A stretch of 64,000 bases of DNA, taken from contig JAWUZG010000359.1 in assembly GCA_036785705.1 (NCBI GenBank), positions 434,001-498,000 on the forward strand. The letters run 5' to 3'. Shown here one piece after another: positions 50,515-63,400 of this stretch. Positions within the stretch are counted from its first letter, which is position 1. Every line of letters starts with the position of its first letter. The position numbers were made by a program, and so were the translations under genes. Under the pieces are notes generated by a model. The model was given only the letters and a program-made list of their open reading frames with translations. It had not been told where the DNA came from and searched no databases. Source of the DNA: Acanthornis magna. Its lineage: Eukaryota > Chordata > Aves > Passeriformes > Acanthizidae.

Positions 50515-51865
50515 CCATTGCCATTGACAAAATTCTCCAGCAGACAAATTTTCTACTGCTCCAGCTGGATCCCTACAAATCTATTCAACCTGATGGGATT
50601 CATCCAAGAATCCTCAAAGAGCTAGATAGCTCAAGAGTTGATATCATCACAAAACCTCTCTCAATAATTTTTGAGTGGTCTCGGGAATCTGGAGTGGTCC
50701 AGCTGACTGGAAGCTGGCAAATGCCCCAGTTTTCAAGAAGAGAAAGGAGGACCCTGGAAGCTACAGATCTGTCAGTCTCACTTCAGTGCCACGCAAAGTT
50801 ATGGAGATTATTTTGGAAGGTGTTGAAAAACACCTGAAAGACAACACAGTCATTGGTTACAGCCAGCACGGCTTCATGAGAGGAAAGTCGTGCTTATCAA
50901 ACCTGATTTGCTTCTATGACAAAGTAACCCACTGAGTTGATCAGGGGAAGCCAGCTGATGTAACCTTTCTGTATTTCAGCAAAGCTTTGGATACCGTTTC
51001 TCAGAGGATCCTTCTAGACAAAATGTCCAGCACACAGCTGGATAAACACACCATGAGATGGGTGAGCAACTGGCTCATGGGTCGGGTGCAAAAGGTTACA
51101 GAGAATGGGGTGACACCAGACAGGGACCTGGCACTAGTGTCCATCAGACCCTGTGCTCATCAGCATCTTCATAAATGACTTGGATGCAGGACTGGAAGGG
51201 ATACAGAGCAAGTTCACAGATGATACAAAGCTGGGAGGAGCTGAGAGAGGCCCTGCAGAGAGGCCTCGACAGTGGTGAGGACTGGGCAGTCACCAACCGT
51301 ACAGAGTTCAACAAAGGAAATCCAGGTGCCAGATTCTGCACCTGGGATGGGGAAGTCCTGGAGGTATGGACAGACTGGGGAATGAGATAAAAGATATTAA
51401 GTTATTAGAGAGCATCCCAAAGAAGGGCCACGAAGATAGTGAAGGGCCTAGAGAGGAAGTTGTGTGCGGAGTGGCTGAGGCCTTGCTCTGTTCGGCCTGG
51501 AGGAGACCGAGGGGAGACCTCACTGCAGTTACAGCTTCCTCCTGAGGGGAAGAGGAGGGGCAGGCACTGATCTCTTCTCTGTGGTGACAGTGACAGGACC
51601 TGAGGGAATGCCCTGAAGTTGTGTCAGGGGAGGTTTAAGTTTAATTTCAGGGAAAGGATCTTCACCAGAGGGTGGTTGGGCACTGCAACAGCTCCCCAGG
51701 GAAGCTGTCACAGCAACAAGGCCAACGGAGTTCAAGAAGCATTTGGACAATGCTTTCAGGCACATGGGGTGACTCTTGGGGTCTCCTGCGCAGAGCCAGG
51801 AGCTGGACTCAATGATCCTCGTGAATTCCTTCCAACTCAGCATATTCTGTGATTCTGTGTGATTT
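50515..51865 (+). mobile_element. CR1 LINE, 5'-truncated and internally deleted
   Basis: Fragments of the CR1 ORF2 reverse transcriptase are readable: LDPYKSIQPDGIHPRILKEL from 50565, then KEDPGSYRSVSLTSVP, YSQHGFMRGKSCLSNLICFY and FSKALDTVS. The frame shifts near 50.68 kb and has a TGA near 50935, and the palm motif region around 51.15 kb is partly deleted, so it is dead. The 3' UTR-like part contains GGGAAGCTGTCACAGC and ends in two ATTCTGTG-type 8-bp repeats near 51845-51863, the usual CR1 3' end. CR1 is the main LINE of birds and other reptiles. Confidence 0.93.
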
Positions 51866-53049
51866 ATCCAAAATAAATGGTTTAAGGCATCTCAGTATTT
51901 TCAATGAGGTATCAATTTGATCTCTTTTTAAGGCCAAGGCCTTGCTCCACTTACAGCAATATGAAGCAAAACTAGTTCCTGATATTTTGTGGACAGTCTG
52001 TAACAGGGATCACTGATCTGCTTTTTCCTTAAAAAACATGACTTCTATTATATGCATCTATTTTCAGAGGCTTACCATAAGTAGGTAGTGATTGCAAATA
52101 GTTATTCAGAACACAAGACAGCAATATTCAAAAGAAGCTAGTTTGTTTTTAATTTTTTGGCTCTTAGGGAATCAACAAACCTTTAGCTGAATGCAGTATT
52201 CCTGTGCTGAATTAGAAGTGTATAAAGCAAAACAGAAATTACCAAACCAAATATTAACGTGACATAACTATTTATGGTTTCAATTTTAGGATATCAATCT
52301 AACCAGCAAATCCACAAAGTAAGCCCTTTCAGCAGCCTAAAATGAAAAGAAACTGCTGTGACAGTGGCAGCAGTGTCCCAAGACTGTGAGTATGAAAACA
52401 AACAGCCCATCATGGCCTGCCAGCAAGCAGCCAGCAGCCTCTGTGCTCCCTTCATGGTCAGGAGTACCTTTAGCTGCCTGCACATGCCAAGGGATGCCAC
52501 CTGTCTTTTCACCTTAGCACTCAAGGCAGCAGCTGTGACCACACACTTTCACGTGAAGGAGGCCTGAGTCTATCTCTTGCCCATGCAAAAGTTAACAGAG
52601 CAAACATCTTCCTGTTATTACTGCTCCTCCTGCTTGCTCCCCTTCTCTTCCTTTGAAATTTTGCTGTTATGAACCTGTTATCATCAGAGCCCATTTGCCA
52701 CTTGTTATTGTTTTCCTCAGTGGATTTATGTAGCTCTAAGGAGCTGTAGGCAAAGGTATCTCTGCAAGAAATTGTTTAAACTCAATGCTGCTTTCTTGAA
52801 CAAATAATGCTCCATTCTACTTCCTTCTCAAAAGTAAGGTGGGAGGTTACATCTTCTGTAGAAAAACCCCACAACAATCTGCAATCTGAACTAACACAAT
52901 TCTGCTGATTTCAGGAGCCAGGCAAGGCAGAGTATGTCCTTTGGGTTTCACAAATTTGCCATGTACAATGAAACCAGTTTCTCTCAAGGATAATTACTGC
53001 CATTTCATTCAACTTGAAGTCATCCTCTATGGCTTAGTTTCCCCGAGGC
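51866..53049. other. Non-coding stretch
   Basis: No gene supported. At 52294-52567 frames are open on both strands in a GC-richer patch (82 and 69 codons), without recognised similarity. Confidence 0.5.
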
Positions 53050-53363
53050 TGCAGGAGCTGGCTGAGAGAAGAAGGCAGGCAGACGACGTCAAGATGGCGA
53101 AAGGGACAAGTTTATTTACAGAAGGGTTTTTATACCATTAATATTCTAGCAACTATTGGTCAGAAAAGAAATCCACCTCCTAAAACCATTGGTCACAGCC
53201 AAATAACACCTGATACCAAACACAGAGATTAAGAAAGTAAAAGAATGCAACTTATCTATGTTCTCCCTGAGAAAGAGCAGAAAGAATTTCAAAACAGTGC
53301 AACCACAATCCTCCATAATAAAATTCTCACGCTGGGTTTTTCTTTTAAAAAACCACACAAACA
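53050..53363 (-). mobile_element. Compact solo LTR-like element
   Basis: Read on the minus strand, the order is two CCAAT boxes (53192-53188 and 53159-53155), TATAAAAA (53134-53127), AATAAA (53116-53111), then GCCATCTTGACGTCGTC and a Gly/Pro-codon-rich end. This is a textbook LTR promoter layout. The ends are uncertain: the right end is near TGTTTGTGTGGTT (53363) and the left end is 53050 or 53030. I found no target duplication and no internal retroviral sequence. Confidence 0.6.
53111..53134 (-). promoter_or_regulatory. TATA box and AATAAA of the compact LTR
   Basis: The TATA box (53134-53127) and AATAAA (53116-53111) are only 10 nt apart. Transcription should start downstream of AATAAA, placing the signal in U3 with a very short R, as known for MMTV and Rous sarcoma virus LTRs. 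Confidence 0.5.
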
Positions 53364-55389
53364 AAATTAATTAAGTACTGGACAGCAACCACACTGAGTA
53401 TTCAAATTATGTAGGTACAAATTATAATTCAATGTCTAACATGGTCCTGTAGGACTAGTCATGAACTTGTACTTTTGTGAGGCAACCTGGGTTGTAATTT
53501 TCTTCATGTTCTTTAAGATTATTCTAGAGCCTTGTATGTGGTCTACATTATTGTGTCTTGATCTATTGGCAGCAAACAAGTGCTTACGCAGAATGCTGTA
53601 TTTCTTGGAGAGTCTGTTGAAAATGCTTTCCTTGATTAGTCTGTATTCATGTCAGTTTGCACATTGAACACAAGAAGAAATCTAGAGAAATTTGAGGGGG
53701 AAGTGAACTAGATTTGTTCATTCTTCTGATGAGGTTAAGGGAAGACCATGGTCTTTAACTGAACTAAAAGTAGATTTACACCACCAAATCCACCCCTGCA
53801 TAGAAGCTTTCCTTCAGCTAAGTTTACTGGACTGAGACAATAACCGGAATCAAATCATGTCTTTCACACAAGACTAAAAGCTGCCTTAAATGTCCAAGTA
53901 GATCCAGTGATCACTGGAGGAAATGAGCATGGGACTGTCACTGGGCTCATTTCCACAAGCTCTTTCAGAAAGCCTCAAAAGTCCTTCTCTGAATTTCTGT
54001 AGATCTTCCTCTTCCCTCCAGTTCCATTTACATGCTCCTAATGCTCAGCAATCATTTTTTCACTTACAAACAACCAGTTCTTAACTTATGAAAAATAACA
54101 CTTTATTTCAGAGTAATTGCAGCATCCATCATCTAGCTCATAAACTGAGAGCTGGAGCCACATGGTCATTTAGTTAATGGCTTCAAATAATGAGAACTAA
54201 ACAACAAAAAACCACATCAAAACAAAAAATAAATTATATTAAAGTAACTTTTCATGTTTTGCCAGAGTTTTCTTCCCTGACTTAAATTAAAATTTGCAGA
54301 TATAAAGAGTCTGGCTTGGGGCTGGCATCCAAGATATACAGTATCTTAAAAAAAAAAAAAATCATGCAAGATATACAGTATCTGAAAAAAAAAAAAAATC
54401 AAAGATGCATTCCTTTTTCTCAGTAAGAAATCCTTCTAGACCACATTTTTCTCATGGTACAGAAATTCAGCCAGTGTCCCTTACTTGGACTAAAATTGTC
54501 AAATAGTACGTGAAGTAATTGAAACTTTCACAAGTATGTGGAAACTATTTAAGATGTCTAATGGAGATGTTGGAAGACCAATTATGATGATTTCTCCCCA
54601 TAGAAGAGACTTGGAATCTAACATGAAAATACTTTCTTAACACACATCACACTGCTTTCTCACAAACCAAACACTTCTTGTTCAAAAGCGCAATAAATTG
54701 TATCCAAAACTATAGATAGTAGAGTGTTCATGCTAGTCAGTGAAATAAAGAGGGCAGAAAATTGTGTATTCAGAAGTATTACAGAATTTCATACATCAAC
54801 CTAAATATATCTACATCATCTCTGCATTAAGAATAAAACACCAATTTCTGCTTCACTACTGAGTCTTTCCTTTTCTTTAGAAGAGTAGGAGTATATACAT
54901 CTATACATATATTACATTTACATACAAATGGAGGGTTTTTTCCTAAAAGCACTACTAAGTATCTTAGGAGGCTATCAAAATAAAAATAACAGGATGGACT
55001 TTATCAGTAGGCTTTTATAGGCTAAGCTCCACTCAAATAGGAAGTTAACACACTCAGCAAACTTTCAGGCAGCTCTGAGCTAGGCAGAGTTGCTGACAGG
55101 ATAAGGGCCAGAGCCTGTCCAAAAGACTTCAGTAAATTTGGGGGCTAACCAACAGACATGTCACAACCTTCAACAGGGAAAACCACAGAATTCTGCAACA
55201 AGAGCGGAATAACCCCATGCATTGACTGAAACCTTACCAAGTAGCAGCCCTAAGAACATGCCTGTGATGTTTCAGTGGACACCACACTGCAGAAGTGAGC
55301 CCTCACTGTGAGCAAAATAAATTGCACGCTGAACTGCATCTGGAGGAGCGTGGCAGCAGAATAGGGGAGGCTGGTGCTCAGACAGCCTG
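53364..55389. other. AT-rich non-coding stretch
   Basis: No gene supported apart from small repeats, including the 37-bp duplication near 54.33 kb. Confidence 0.5.
54330..54402 (+). repeat. 37-bp tandem duplication with palindrome and A-run
   Basis: Two copies of a unit containing the near-palindrome AGATATACAGTATCT followed by 14-15 A and ATC. The copies start at 54330 and 54367 and differ at T/G before the A-run. Confidence 0.85.
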
Positions 55390-55790
55390 GGGAGACCTTC
55401 AGTTCAAGAGGGATGCAGAGAAAATAGAAAAGGTTCGACAAAGGTCCATATCCTGCGTAGAGATGCTGAAGGAGCTGGGCCTGGTAAGTTTGGTTGAAGA
55501 AGAAACCACAGAGGTGTTTAATATCTGCTTACAACTATTGGAAGGGCAGTTCTTTGGACACCACTGGCAAACTCCTCTTGGTAGTGTCAGACAGCATAAA
55601 AAGGAAAACAACCACACAAAGCTGTTTTAGAGATTGAAGTTGGACAGCTGGAAAAAAATTTCCCTAGCAGCACTGGAATAGGTCATCAAACAGGCTGAGA
55701 GATTCTGTCCTTAGAAGGTTCATCCAGACAAAGCAATGGCTGATCCAGTCCTTGGTTTCAATAGCCCTCTTCCAAGTGGTAGAACCTTGG
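55390..55790 (+). mobile_element. Diverged CR1-like LINE 3' relic
   Basis: The frame at 55295-55630 includes KVRQRS...EMLKELGLVSL...LLEG. This has the pattern of the CR1 ORF2 C-terminus, where ERVQRRA, RLRELGLFSLE and YLKG follow in the same order and spacing. Downstream, GCAGCACTGGAATAGG near 55662 resembles the CR1 3' UTR segment with CACTGGAACAGG. It is strongly diverged and lacks the 8-bp tail, so it is an old fragment or a related CR1/L3 element. Confidence 0.5.
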
Positions 55791-58700
55791 AGTATTGGAG
55801 GACTAGAACCAATCAGCCCTTGAAGGGCCTTCAAGATGGCATTTTTATCATTCCCCAAAAATAGTAAAGTTACAAACTATCCTTCCATTCACAATCTACT
55901 ATTTTACTGATCAGGTACTGTAAATGTTGATTTTTTTTCCTTTATTTCTACTAGATTTTTTCAATGCAATACATGTATTCACAGAACCCAATATCTCAGG
56001 GCTTCTTTACACTATTACAAAAAGCTGTTCTTAAACATGACCACATGTGCATCTGCCTAATCTGAAGATCATTTACAAGACCTATATCACAATGTTAATT
56101 CTTTTATTTCTTGCTTAATTAAGTACTGTTTCTATCCCTGTACAAGATTTGGATTTTATAAGAGAGCTACATTGTTCTACGTTCACTGGCATCACAAACT
56201 GGACATTAAGTACAGCTGAGGGAGATTGAAAAGAGTGCTGAAAATGCATCAGCCAGGCAGCATCACCTCCAAAAATAATGTCATCATTCTCATTATAACC
56301 TCTGTACTTGCTTAGAATGAACTGATGAATTTGCACCAAAGTGCTGCATACGAAAAGGGGGCATAACATTCAGGAAATAGAGGTCACTAAAAACCACTTT
56401 GTTCAATGAAATTCAAAAGTTTCAATCAGTGACAAAGTTTCTTTCTTAAAAGGTAGTTCCTTAAAACTCTAACCAGGTAATGATGTGTCAGTATTCAAAC
56501 TAGACACAAATGGCAGCCTTCATCTCCAAAAGAGAGCATATGTGCCAGTTACAGGCAATTTTTGTATGGCTTTGTAAAGATGAAAGGCAGATGCTTGGGG
56601 AAAAGCAGCAGAAAGCCCATCACAGTAACCTCAAGGCATAATGACTCCCTGAGATCCTCAAGGACTCGGAGCTGGGAGGAGGCTGGGGAATGGGCGCTCA
56701 CCCCACACTGCTGAGCCGCTGGCCACTAGCTCTGCCCCAAAGGTGCCACTCCCCAGCCCCAGTGGGGCCCAGCCTTGCCCTTTCCTCCCCACACATTTGG
56801 GGGGCTGCATCCTCCTCATACACTTCTCTGGAGGCAGGAATCACTGCTGCCTTGGCAGCCTGTTTCTCATTAACAACCTGGTTTTGTTTGCAAATAAGTG
56901 CAAGGTATTGTTTGAAGATGCAGCCTTTGCTACCTTTTGCTGCCTTGGCCATCACATACCCCGTGGGCTATCAGGGTTCTTCCAGAGAGCCACCCAAGTC
57001 CAGTACCACCAGGGAAAGGGAAGAGATCCTATGTTAAGTTGTCCCGGAAAGAAAGTCTGTATCTCTTCAGTGGGTCACTAAGCATCCTAACTTCAAAATG
57101 AAAAATAACAAATGGAGAAATCAACCAGCACTTATTTAGAAATCGCTGCAGTACGGAAAATGAAGAAAAGCAGCAACAGCAGCAACCCTCCCCCCACACA
57201 GAGGAAAGCTGGAAGGCTGAGGATGTCCTTGGATGCTTTCCAATAACAGGCAGGCACACTTCATGCTGCTGCAGCTACATAAATGTGCTTGCTTGCGAAT
57301 TCAGCAAGTGTGTTGCCATCAATAAACTGTTTTAAATAAGAAGCTTTGATGCAAATAGTTTGCTCTGATCTTTAGTTAGTGAAAGGAAAAAGTGTCTTAC
57401 AGCAGCAAAGAGAATCTCTCTGCAGCAGATCACAAGTACATCATATACAAATACATGCCCTTTAACCACTTTCAATACTTCTTTGCCAATTTGAACTTCT
57501 AGCACAATGTAATCCAAATAAATTGAGATCAGAATAACCATCTGATTTCACATGCAACACATACTATAATTATTTTTATATACTATAAGCATAAAGGTTA
57601 ATTTAAAATAAACTGCTAGTGCCTATCTAAAATTATTAATGGAAAATATTCAAAAATTGTTTAACATTTGTCTATCTAAATACTTGAAATATTACTGAGG
57701 GTTAGCATGATTGACACCACTTTAAATACCCGGAACAGCACTCACTACTTTCTAGGCCTCCAACACTTGTGTTCAGATGCAAGTGCTGGCTCCTCAGTGC
57801 TTGTGCCAATGGAGACCCTTGAGGAAGAGAAACTTAAATATTCTGGGGCAAAACGTCGTCAGTGCAGAACAGAGGAAAACGGAGAAGTTTATCTCCACAG
57901 CACCCCAGAGAGTCCCTGTGGCTTGGGCAGGGGACAGAAACACATTCAGGCATTAGCTTCCCAAAACATACTTTTTTTTGTTCATTAAAGCTGATATGGA
58001 AAATTTTTTAGGAGTACAGCGGGAGCAGGTTAGACCAAGGCTTGAATAATTTCCTAGCTGATGCAGGTATAACTCATCCTGCAGGTATGGAGTTCCTTCT
58101 ATCAAACAGGTAGAGAAGTGAGACAGAAATCCCATAAACGTCACCCCAAATTGTCAGCTCAGAAATAGAGAATAAAAACACATGCATGAAACAAGTCTTT
58201 CCAACAGATCAACAGATCAAGTCCCCAACAGCAGCAGCCTATTCCACGATACATTTTGTTCTCATGTACAGTACCATAAAACTGCTGTTCACATTACTGC
58301 AGTGGTTTCCCCCATTAGCTTATGATTGCCGTGGGAATCAAAATCCATTTGAGGGGTTATGGGGAAATGCTGAGGCTCGTGCAAACAAGGAAGAGCAAGC
58401 ATTACTATAAATGCCTACAATATATAAACACAATTACAGTTTGGAAGTTAAAGAACTGAATTAAGAGTGCTATCTGGCCAGAGAAAGCTGATTAAAGGCA
58501 ATGGAGATCGAGAAAGTGAGATTACATCTAATTAGTTCACAAAAAAAAAAAGAAAAAACAACTCCTCCAATTCTAAGGCTGATTAATTAATTAAAATTAG
58601 AAAAATATTTGCTACTGAAATGGAAACCACAATATTTAATGTAATGGTAGCTCATCTTTAGAATGAATTTTAGAATTAGAAGTAGATTAAATTTAGAATG

Positions 58701-59304
58701 GAGAACTAGCTCACCCATATAAAGCAGACTTTAATAGTCATCTTTGAGAAAGGACCATAGATTACTAAGTACAGAAAAATACCTGACACAGTATATACCA
58801 CAAGTCTTTCCGTTACTTTTCTCCATCATACGTATCCTGTATACTTTATGCGAAGTAATGCTCTGGCTAATCATGGAGTTCATTTCATACAGATCCTATA
58901 CTTTTGAAAGAATGAGGAAATGTCTTAGCACCTCTAAGCTAGTCCTTAGAAAAATGACCTTTAAGAAAAAATAATTTTAAAAAAGAGAAAATAGCCTTTC
59001 AAAAAGAAGTTTTAAAATTGATTGCCTTCAGAAATCAAATCTTTCCTTTTCCAGAAGAAACATGAGCAATGGAGTAAGTTAAAGTGGAGAATGTATCTCA
59101 AATGTTAAAATCTAATGCACTATGTCAAACTACAGCATCTTGAGGCGATAATTTTACATGGGAATAACAATATACTCATATTTTCCAGGCATCCCAAGGT
59201 GTGTCAAAGAGATCAGATGAACAAATCAGGATCAGCTGTCAGGACAGAGTCCAGAAATAGCATCTCCCAAGTTCCAAGTCAGAGCTGGGTTCCCAAGCTG
59301 AGTT

Positions 59305-59356
59305 ATGCATATCTGGAATGCATATCTGCATATGCATATCTGTTTATGCATATCTG
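59305..59356 (+). repeat. ATGCATATCTG cluster (4 copies)
   Basis: ATGCATATCTG occurs four times in about 52 bp (starts near 59305, 59319, 59332 and 59346) with 13-14 bp spacing. Confidence 0.85.
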
Positions 59357-60434
59357 GAAATTAAGGCAAATTTACTGCTCAGGTATGTTGAATCCATGTC
59401 TCTGGAAACCCAGAACCACAGAATGAGTTTGGGCCAGGAATAGCTCAGCATTCCCTTGAAATTAATTACTGAATTCAATTGCTTTGCAGAGTCTGCTGGC
59501 AGATGTTGGTAATGTTTCAGAATTAAAAAGTAACAATTATAAATAAAATAATTCAGGGAAAATAGTAGATGAGATTTGCAGACATTGATCCCACAAATGC
59601 ACCATCAAATAGAACTGCTGGAAATAATATTAAGAAATAAATAAGGAAATAAAATAGGAAATAAAATTAAGAATCTAAAAGTTGATAGAAATAATTGGGA
59701 AGCTCCAGCTTCTTCTTGGTTTAGAGTCATAAAGAATATCTCCATCATGTCAAGACCAGTCAATGTCATTTTCCACAGGCCAAAATAGCAGCTTCAGTAG
59801 GGCTAGAAAAAAATTAGTTAAAGAAGCCTTTCCATTTCCCAAAGCAGAATTGCTACAACCATACCTTCTCATTTTCTCAAAAGTTTTATATTTTTTCTTA
59901 ATGTTTTATTAAAAATTCTCATTGATTTCTTACTAAGAAATACAATTTTGGCCAACGTGCACATCTCAGACATTATTTTAAAGACATTTCTGTAAAAGAA
60001 ATCATGAGAAGTGTAATAAAAAAGAGGAAAGCACGTCTGTTATAAATCCAATGGAATAACAACTTTCAAATTTTAAAAAAATCATGAAAATCTATTCTTT
60101 GGAAGGTTTTTAGCAAGTCTAAAGAACATAATTTATAAGGAATCTTCACAGTCACAGTCAATTTAACAGAAGCTCCACCTAGACCAAAAATTAATAGCAT
60201 CACACAAACCTTCCATTTTTATCTCCATTTCTTTCACTGGGTTTCCTTGGCCAGACAGGACCCTTAACCAGCTTCAGGTCACTTCTAGGTATAGTTGTGT
60301 TTGCAATGAGCCACACAGGGACCCCTCCTGTGAAGCCTGAACTCTGCAAGCTGGGCATTGGCTGGGTTTTTTCCAAATCCTTGTTTGAAAATTAAAATGA
60401 TATTCACCCTTGATATTCTTGATGATTAGATACT

Positions 60435-60479
60435 CTGTGTGTATATATATTTTTATATATATATTTACATACACATATA
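60435..60479 (+). repeat. (TA)n-rich tract
   Basis: TGTGTGTATATATATTTTTATATATATATTT-type alternating purine-pyrimidine sequence. Confidence 0.85.
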
Positions 60480-63400
60480 GTCCTGGGTGCATGGCAATCA
60501 TTCGCACACACAAACAATGGATATTCAATGCAAATGTGAAACTGCAAATGCACAAATTGTTTCTTAATACTCATCTTCCCATCAATGAATATAATATAAA
60601 TGATAATAATAAATATAAATTAATACTAAATTAATACTGAGTACTTGAAATATTTCTACACGCACTAACAGTCTCTAGGATTAACACCAAATTTGACCAG
60701 AGGATAATAGTCATAACAACTCTCACCAGCAGTAGCCTCTTTCTGTCATTTTTAACATCCAAAGGGTAAAGAAAAACTAATCTGAGCCAGGGTTTCTTTC
60801 TGTATGCTACAGATAGTCATCTCTGGCATCAGCAGACTGAGTCCAGGCTTCACATTGATTTTCTTTTTTCCTCATGTATACAGTGAAATTGAAGACCTAT
60901 ACATTTCTGTTAAATGAGGTTCTGCCTTAGCTAATAGCAAACTATGACAATGGTCTGCAAAGAATTGGGGAAAAGGAAGCAGTCTTTCAAAAAAATTCAC
61001 CACCAGCAGCTGTAAATTCATAACTGTCAATAAAATTGCTGAGGTTTTTATATGCACATTAACAGCATGCTTCAGTGTAAAATGGGATTCTTAATTCTTT
61101 CCACAGAGCATTAAATCATATTTAAGATAAAAGGAATCCTCAATCAGCTACTGACAGGGTCCCTCCCTATCAAAAACACTCTGCTCCCTATGTTTGTACT
61201 TTGTTGACTTCAACAACAATCTAATTGCAAAAATTCTTCTCAAAGTATAATATAAAACAATAGGGTGCAATTGCACAACATATGTTGCTCTTCATTTACT
61301 CTAAGCACAATTCCAGGAGCCTAATGTGTTTTCTTGTAATGCCAGTAAAATGTATTTCAAAAGGAAGGTCACAAGTGGAAGGTGGTGCAGGACAGGGCTT
61401 CAAGCTGCATGGGAAATGTTTTCTGTTTGCTTCATACTCCATGAGAGAGCACCCTACACCCTGTGACGATGGAATGATGAAGTGGCTCCCAACAGTCTGT
61501 CAGGACTCTCTCAGGATACCAGCGGTGATACCTGCGCCTCCAGACAACTGGTGTTACCAAAATGTTTCTCAATTCCCAAATCCCGCTGGGCACCAAGGGC
61601 ACCTTCTTACCCTTGCACACATTTCAGCCCATCCCTCAAAAGTAACATGAATTGTACCAGACAAAATCTGGCCCTCTGGTATCTCATTCCTTAAGAGATT
61701 AATAAAAGTGACATGCAGAGGGTCTCCAACAACATGTCCACCCATCCTTCTCTTAACTTCACTGTCAGTGCAAACTAGCTAAGGCACTAGGGCGGCACAG
61801 GAGCTGTGAGTATTTAACCCACGACTTGTTGCTAAAAAAAAAAAATTGTTAAAGTCCAAAACCTCTGTCACTAGGACAATATAGCACTTGCATTTATTTT
61901 ATATTATTATTAATTATTTCTTCATAACCATGGGACTTCCTTTCGGTAGGAATTTGACTGTGACTCACAGTGTCTTTATCAGAACTCTGTGCTGGCTGCC
62001 CTGTTATGTGTTTACCAGCCCTCTGCCATCCCTCTGCTCCCAGGTCTCCCATGAGCACTGTCACCCAGACCAAGGGGCTTTCTGGAACGCGACCCTGGTA
62101 TGCTCAGCTTGCCCTCTCCTCCTACTCAACTCAGTGTGCTGGCACAGCACAAGAGGGATGAAGCAGCAGGCATTTGGTTTCCCAACCTTCTCCAGAGCAA
62201 ATGACATCTCGAGTGACCTGTTATTATTGAACTGGGTTTTAATGAAGTGCTGGTACTCCACACCATGACACAAAGAACATATGTGGCTGCAAGTAATTAA
62301 TTACATTCTTGAAGAACCTAATAAGAAACTCTCATGTTTAAAGCACTTTATGGCAACTGTTAATTTTTTCTCTCTAATTATCAGAGTAGCAATGGAGTAA
62401 TGCACTTTTCACCTCCAACTTGCTTATTTTTCATTTCCTTCATCCAATAGCTTTGTTTATGCTAGCTATTGGTTCTGTGCAATAACCAATCTTATTTCTC
62501 TTTTCAATTTTAAAATATAAAGTACATCAAGGATGAAATCAAACAAAAAACTTTAATTTCATCAGAAAAATTTTTTTTTTCACAGAAATGTCTGCTATAG
62601 GAAATTCACACTATTTTGTTTTCACATTTCCAAAGAGAATGGATTTTAGTATTGTGACTCTCTCAGGGGTCTGTCTTCAGGTGCTGAAGATGCTAAGCAG
62701 AAACACATCACCTTGAAGAAGTGATGAGCACCTCCTGTTGAGCACTGAAAATCAGTGGTGGTGTGCAAACCCGAAACTATTGACAATTCAGACTTTTTTA
62801 CACTAACTTCAGGAAGCTACATTCTGATTCCATGCAAAATAGAAATATGTTTTTTCACCATGCTGACCTGTTTGACAAGTACGGACAGCCCTATGTGTTA
62901 AAGAGGAATCTACACAGAAATCAGAGGAACCAGGATCTGAGAAACAGCTTTGCTCTTCCGTGCTGGACCACAAGCAACTCTGAAACCATTGACCTTCTTC
63001 AGTAGCCTGACCCAAAACCACTGTCTAGCAGCAGAATTTCAATACCAGGCCCTAACTGCTGAAGGAATATTGTTCATGCTGATATGAAGTTTCACATTGA
63101 TCAAATGTAACAAACCCCCATTTAATCTTTCACTGATTTTAATATACTGAAAACTACTGCAAAGAACTTGCTGCTTGCTGTTATTGTAGAACAGAGTTAT
63201 TGTGTGAAGAAATGAAGAAAGCACCCACACACTGAGATGACCTTTCTGAATACTTCTTTATGGTTGGTCTGAATGTTATTTTTCAAAGCCAAACTAATCT
63301 TAAACCTTTATTTTATGCAGCTGAAAATTGGTCAAAGCAGGAAAAAAGAAACTCTGAGGATACTAATCCATATGCCCCTAAATTTATACCTTTCCCAAAT

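Noticed and set aside
56640..57080. GC-richer patch with 112- and 115-codon frames as a candidate host exon
   Set aside because: Frames overlap in different phases and on the opposite strand. There is no domain and no consistent splice-flanked frame.
61888..62268. 126-codon plus-strand frame as a candidate membrane protein
   Set aside because: It starts in low-complexity AT DNA. Cys/Leu richness arises from CT-rich sequence, a second phase is also open, and I recognise no family.
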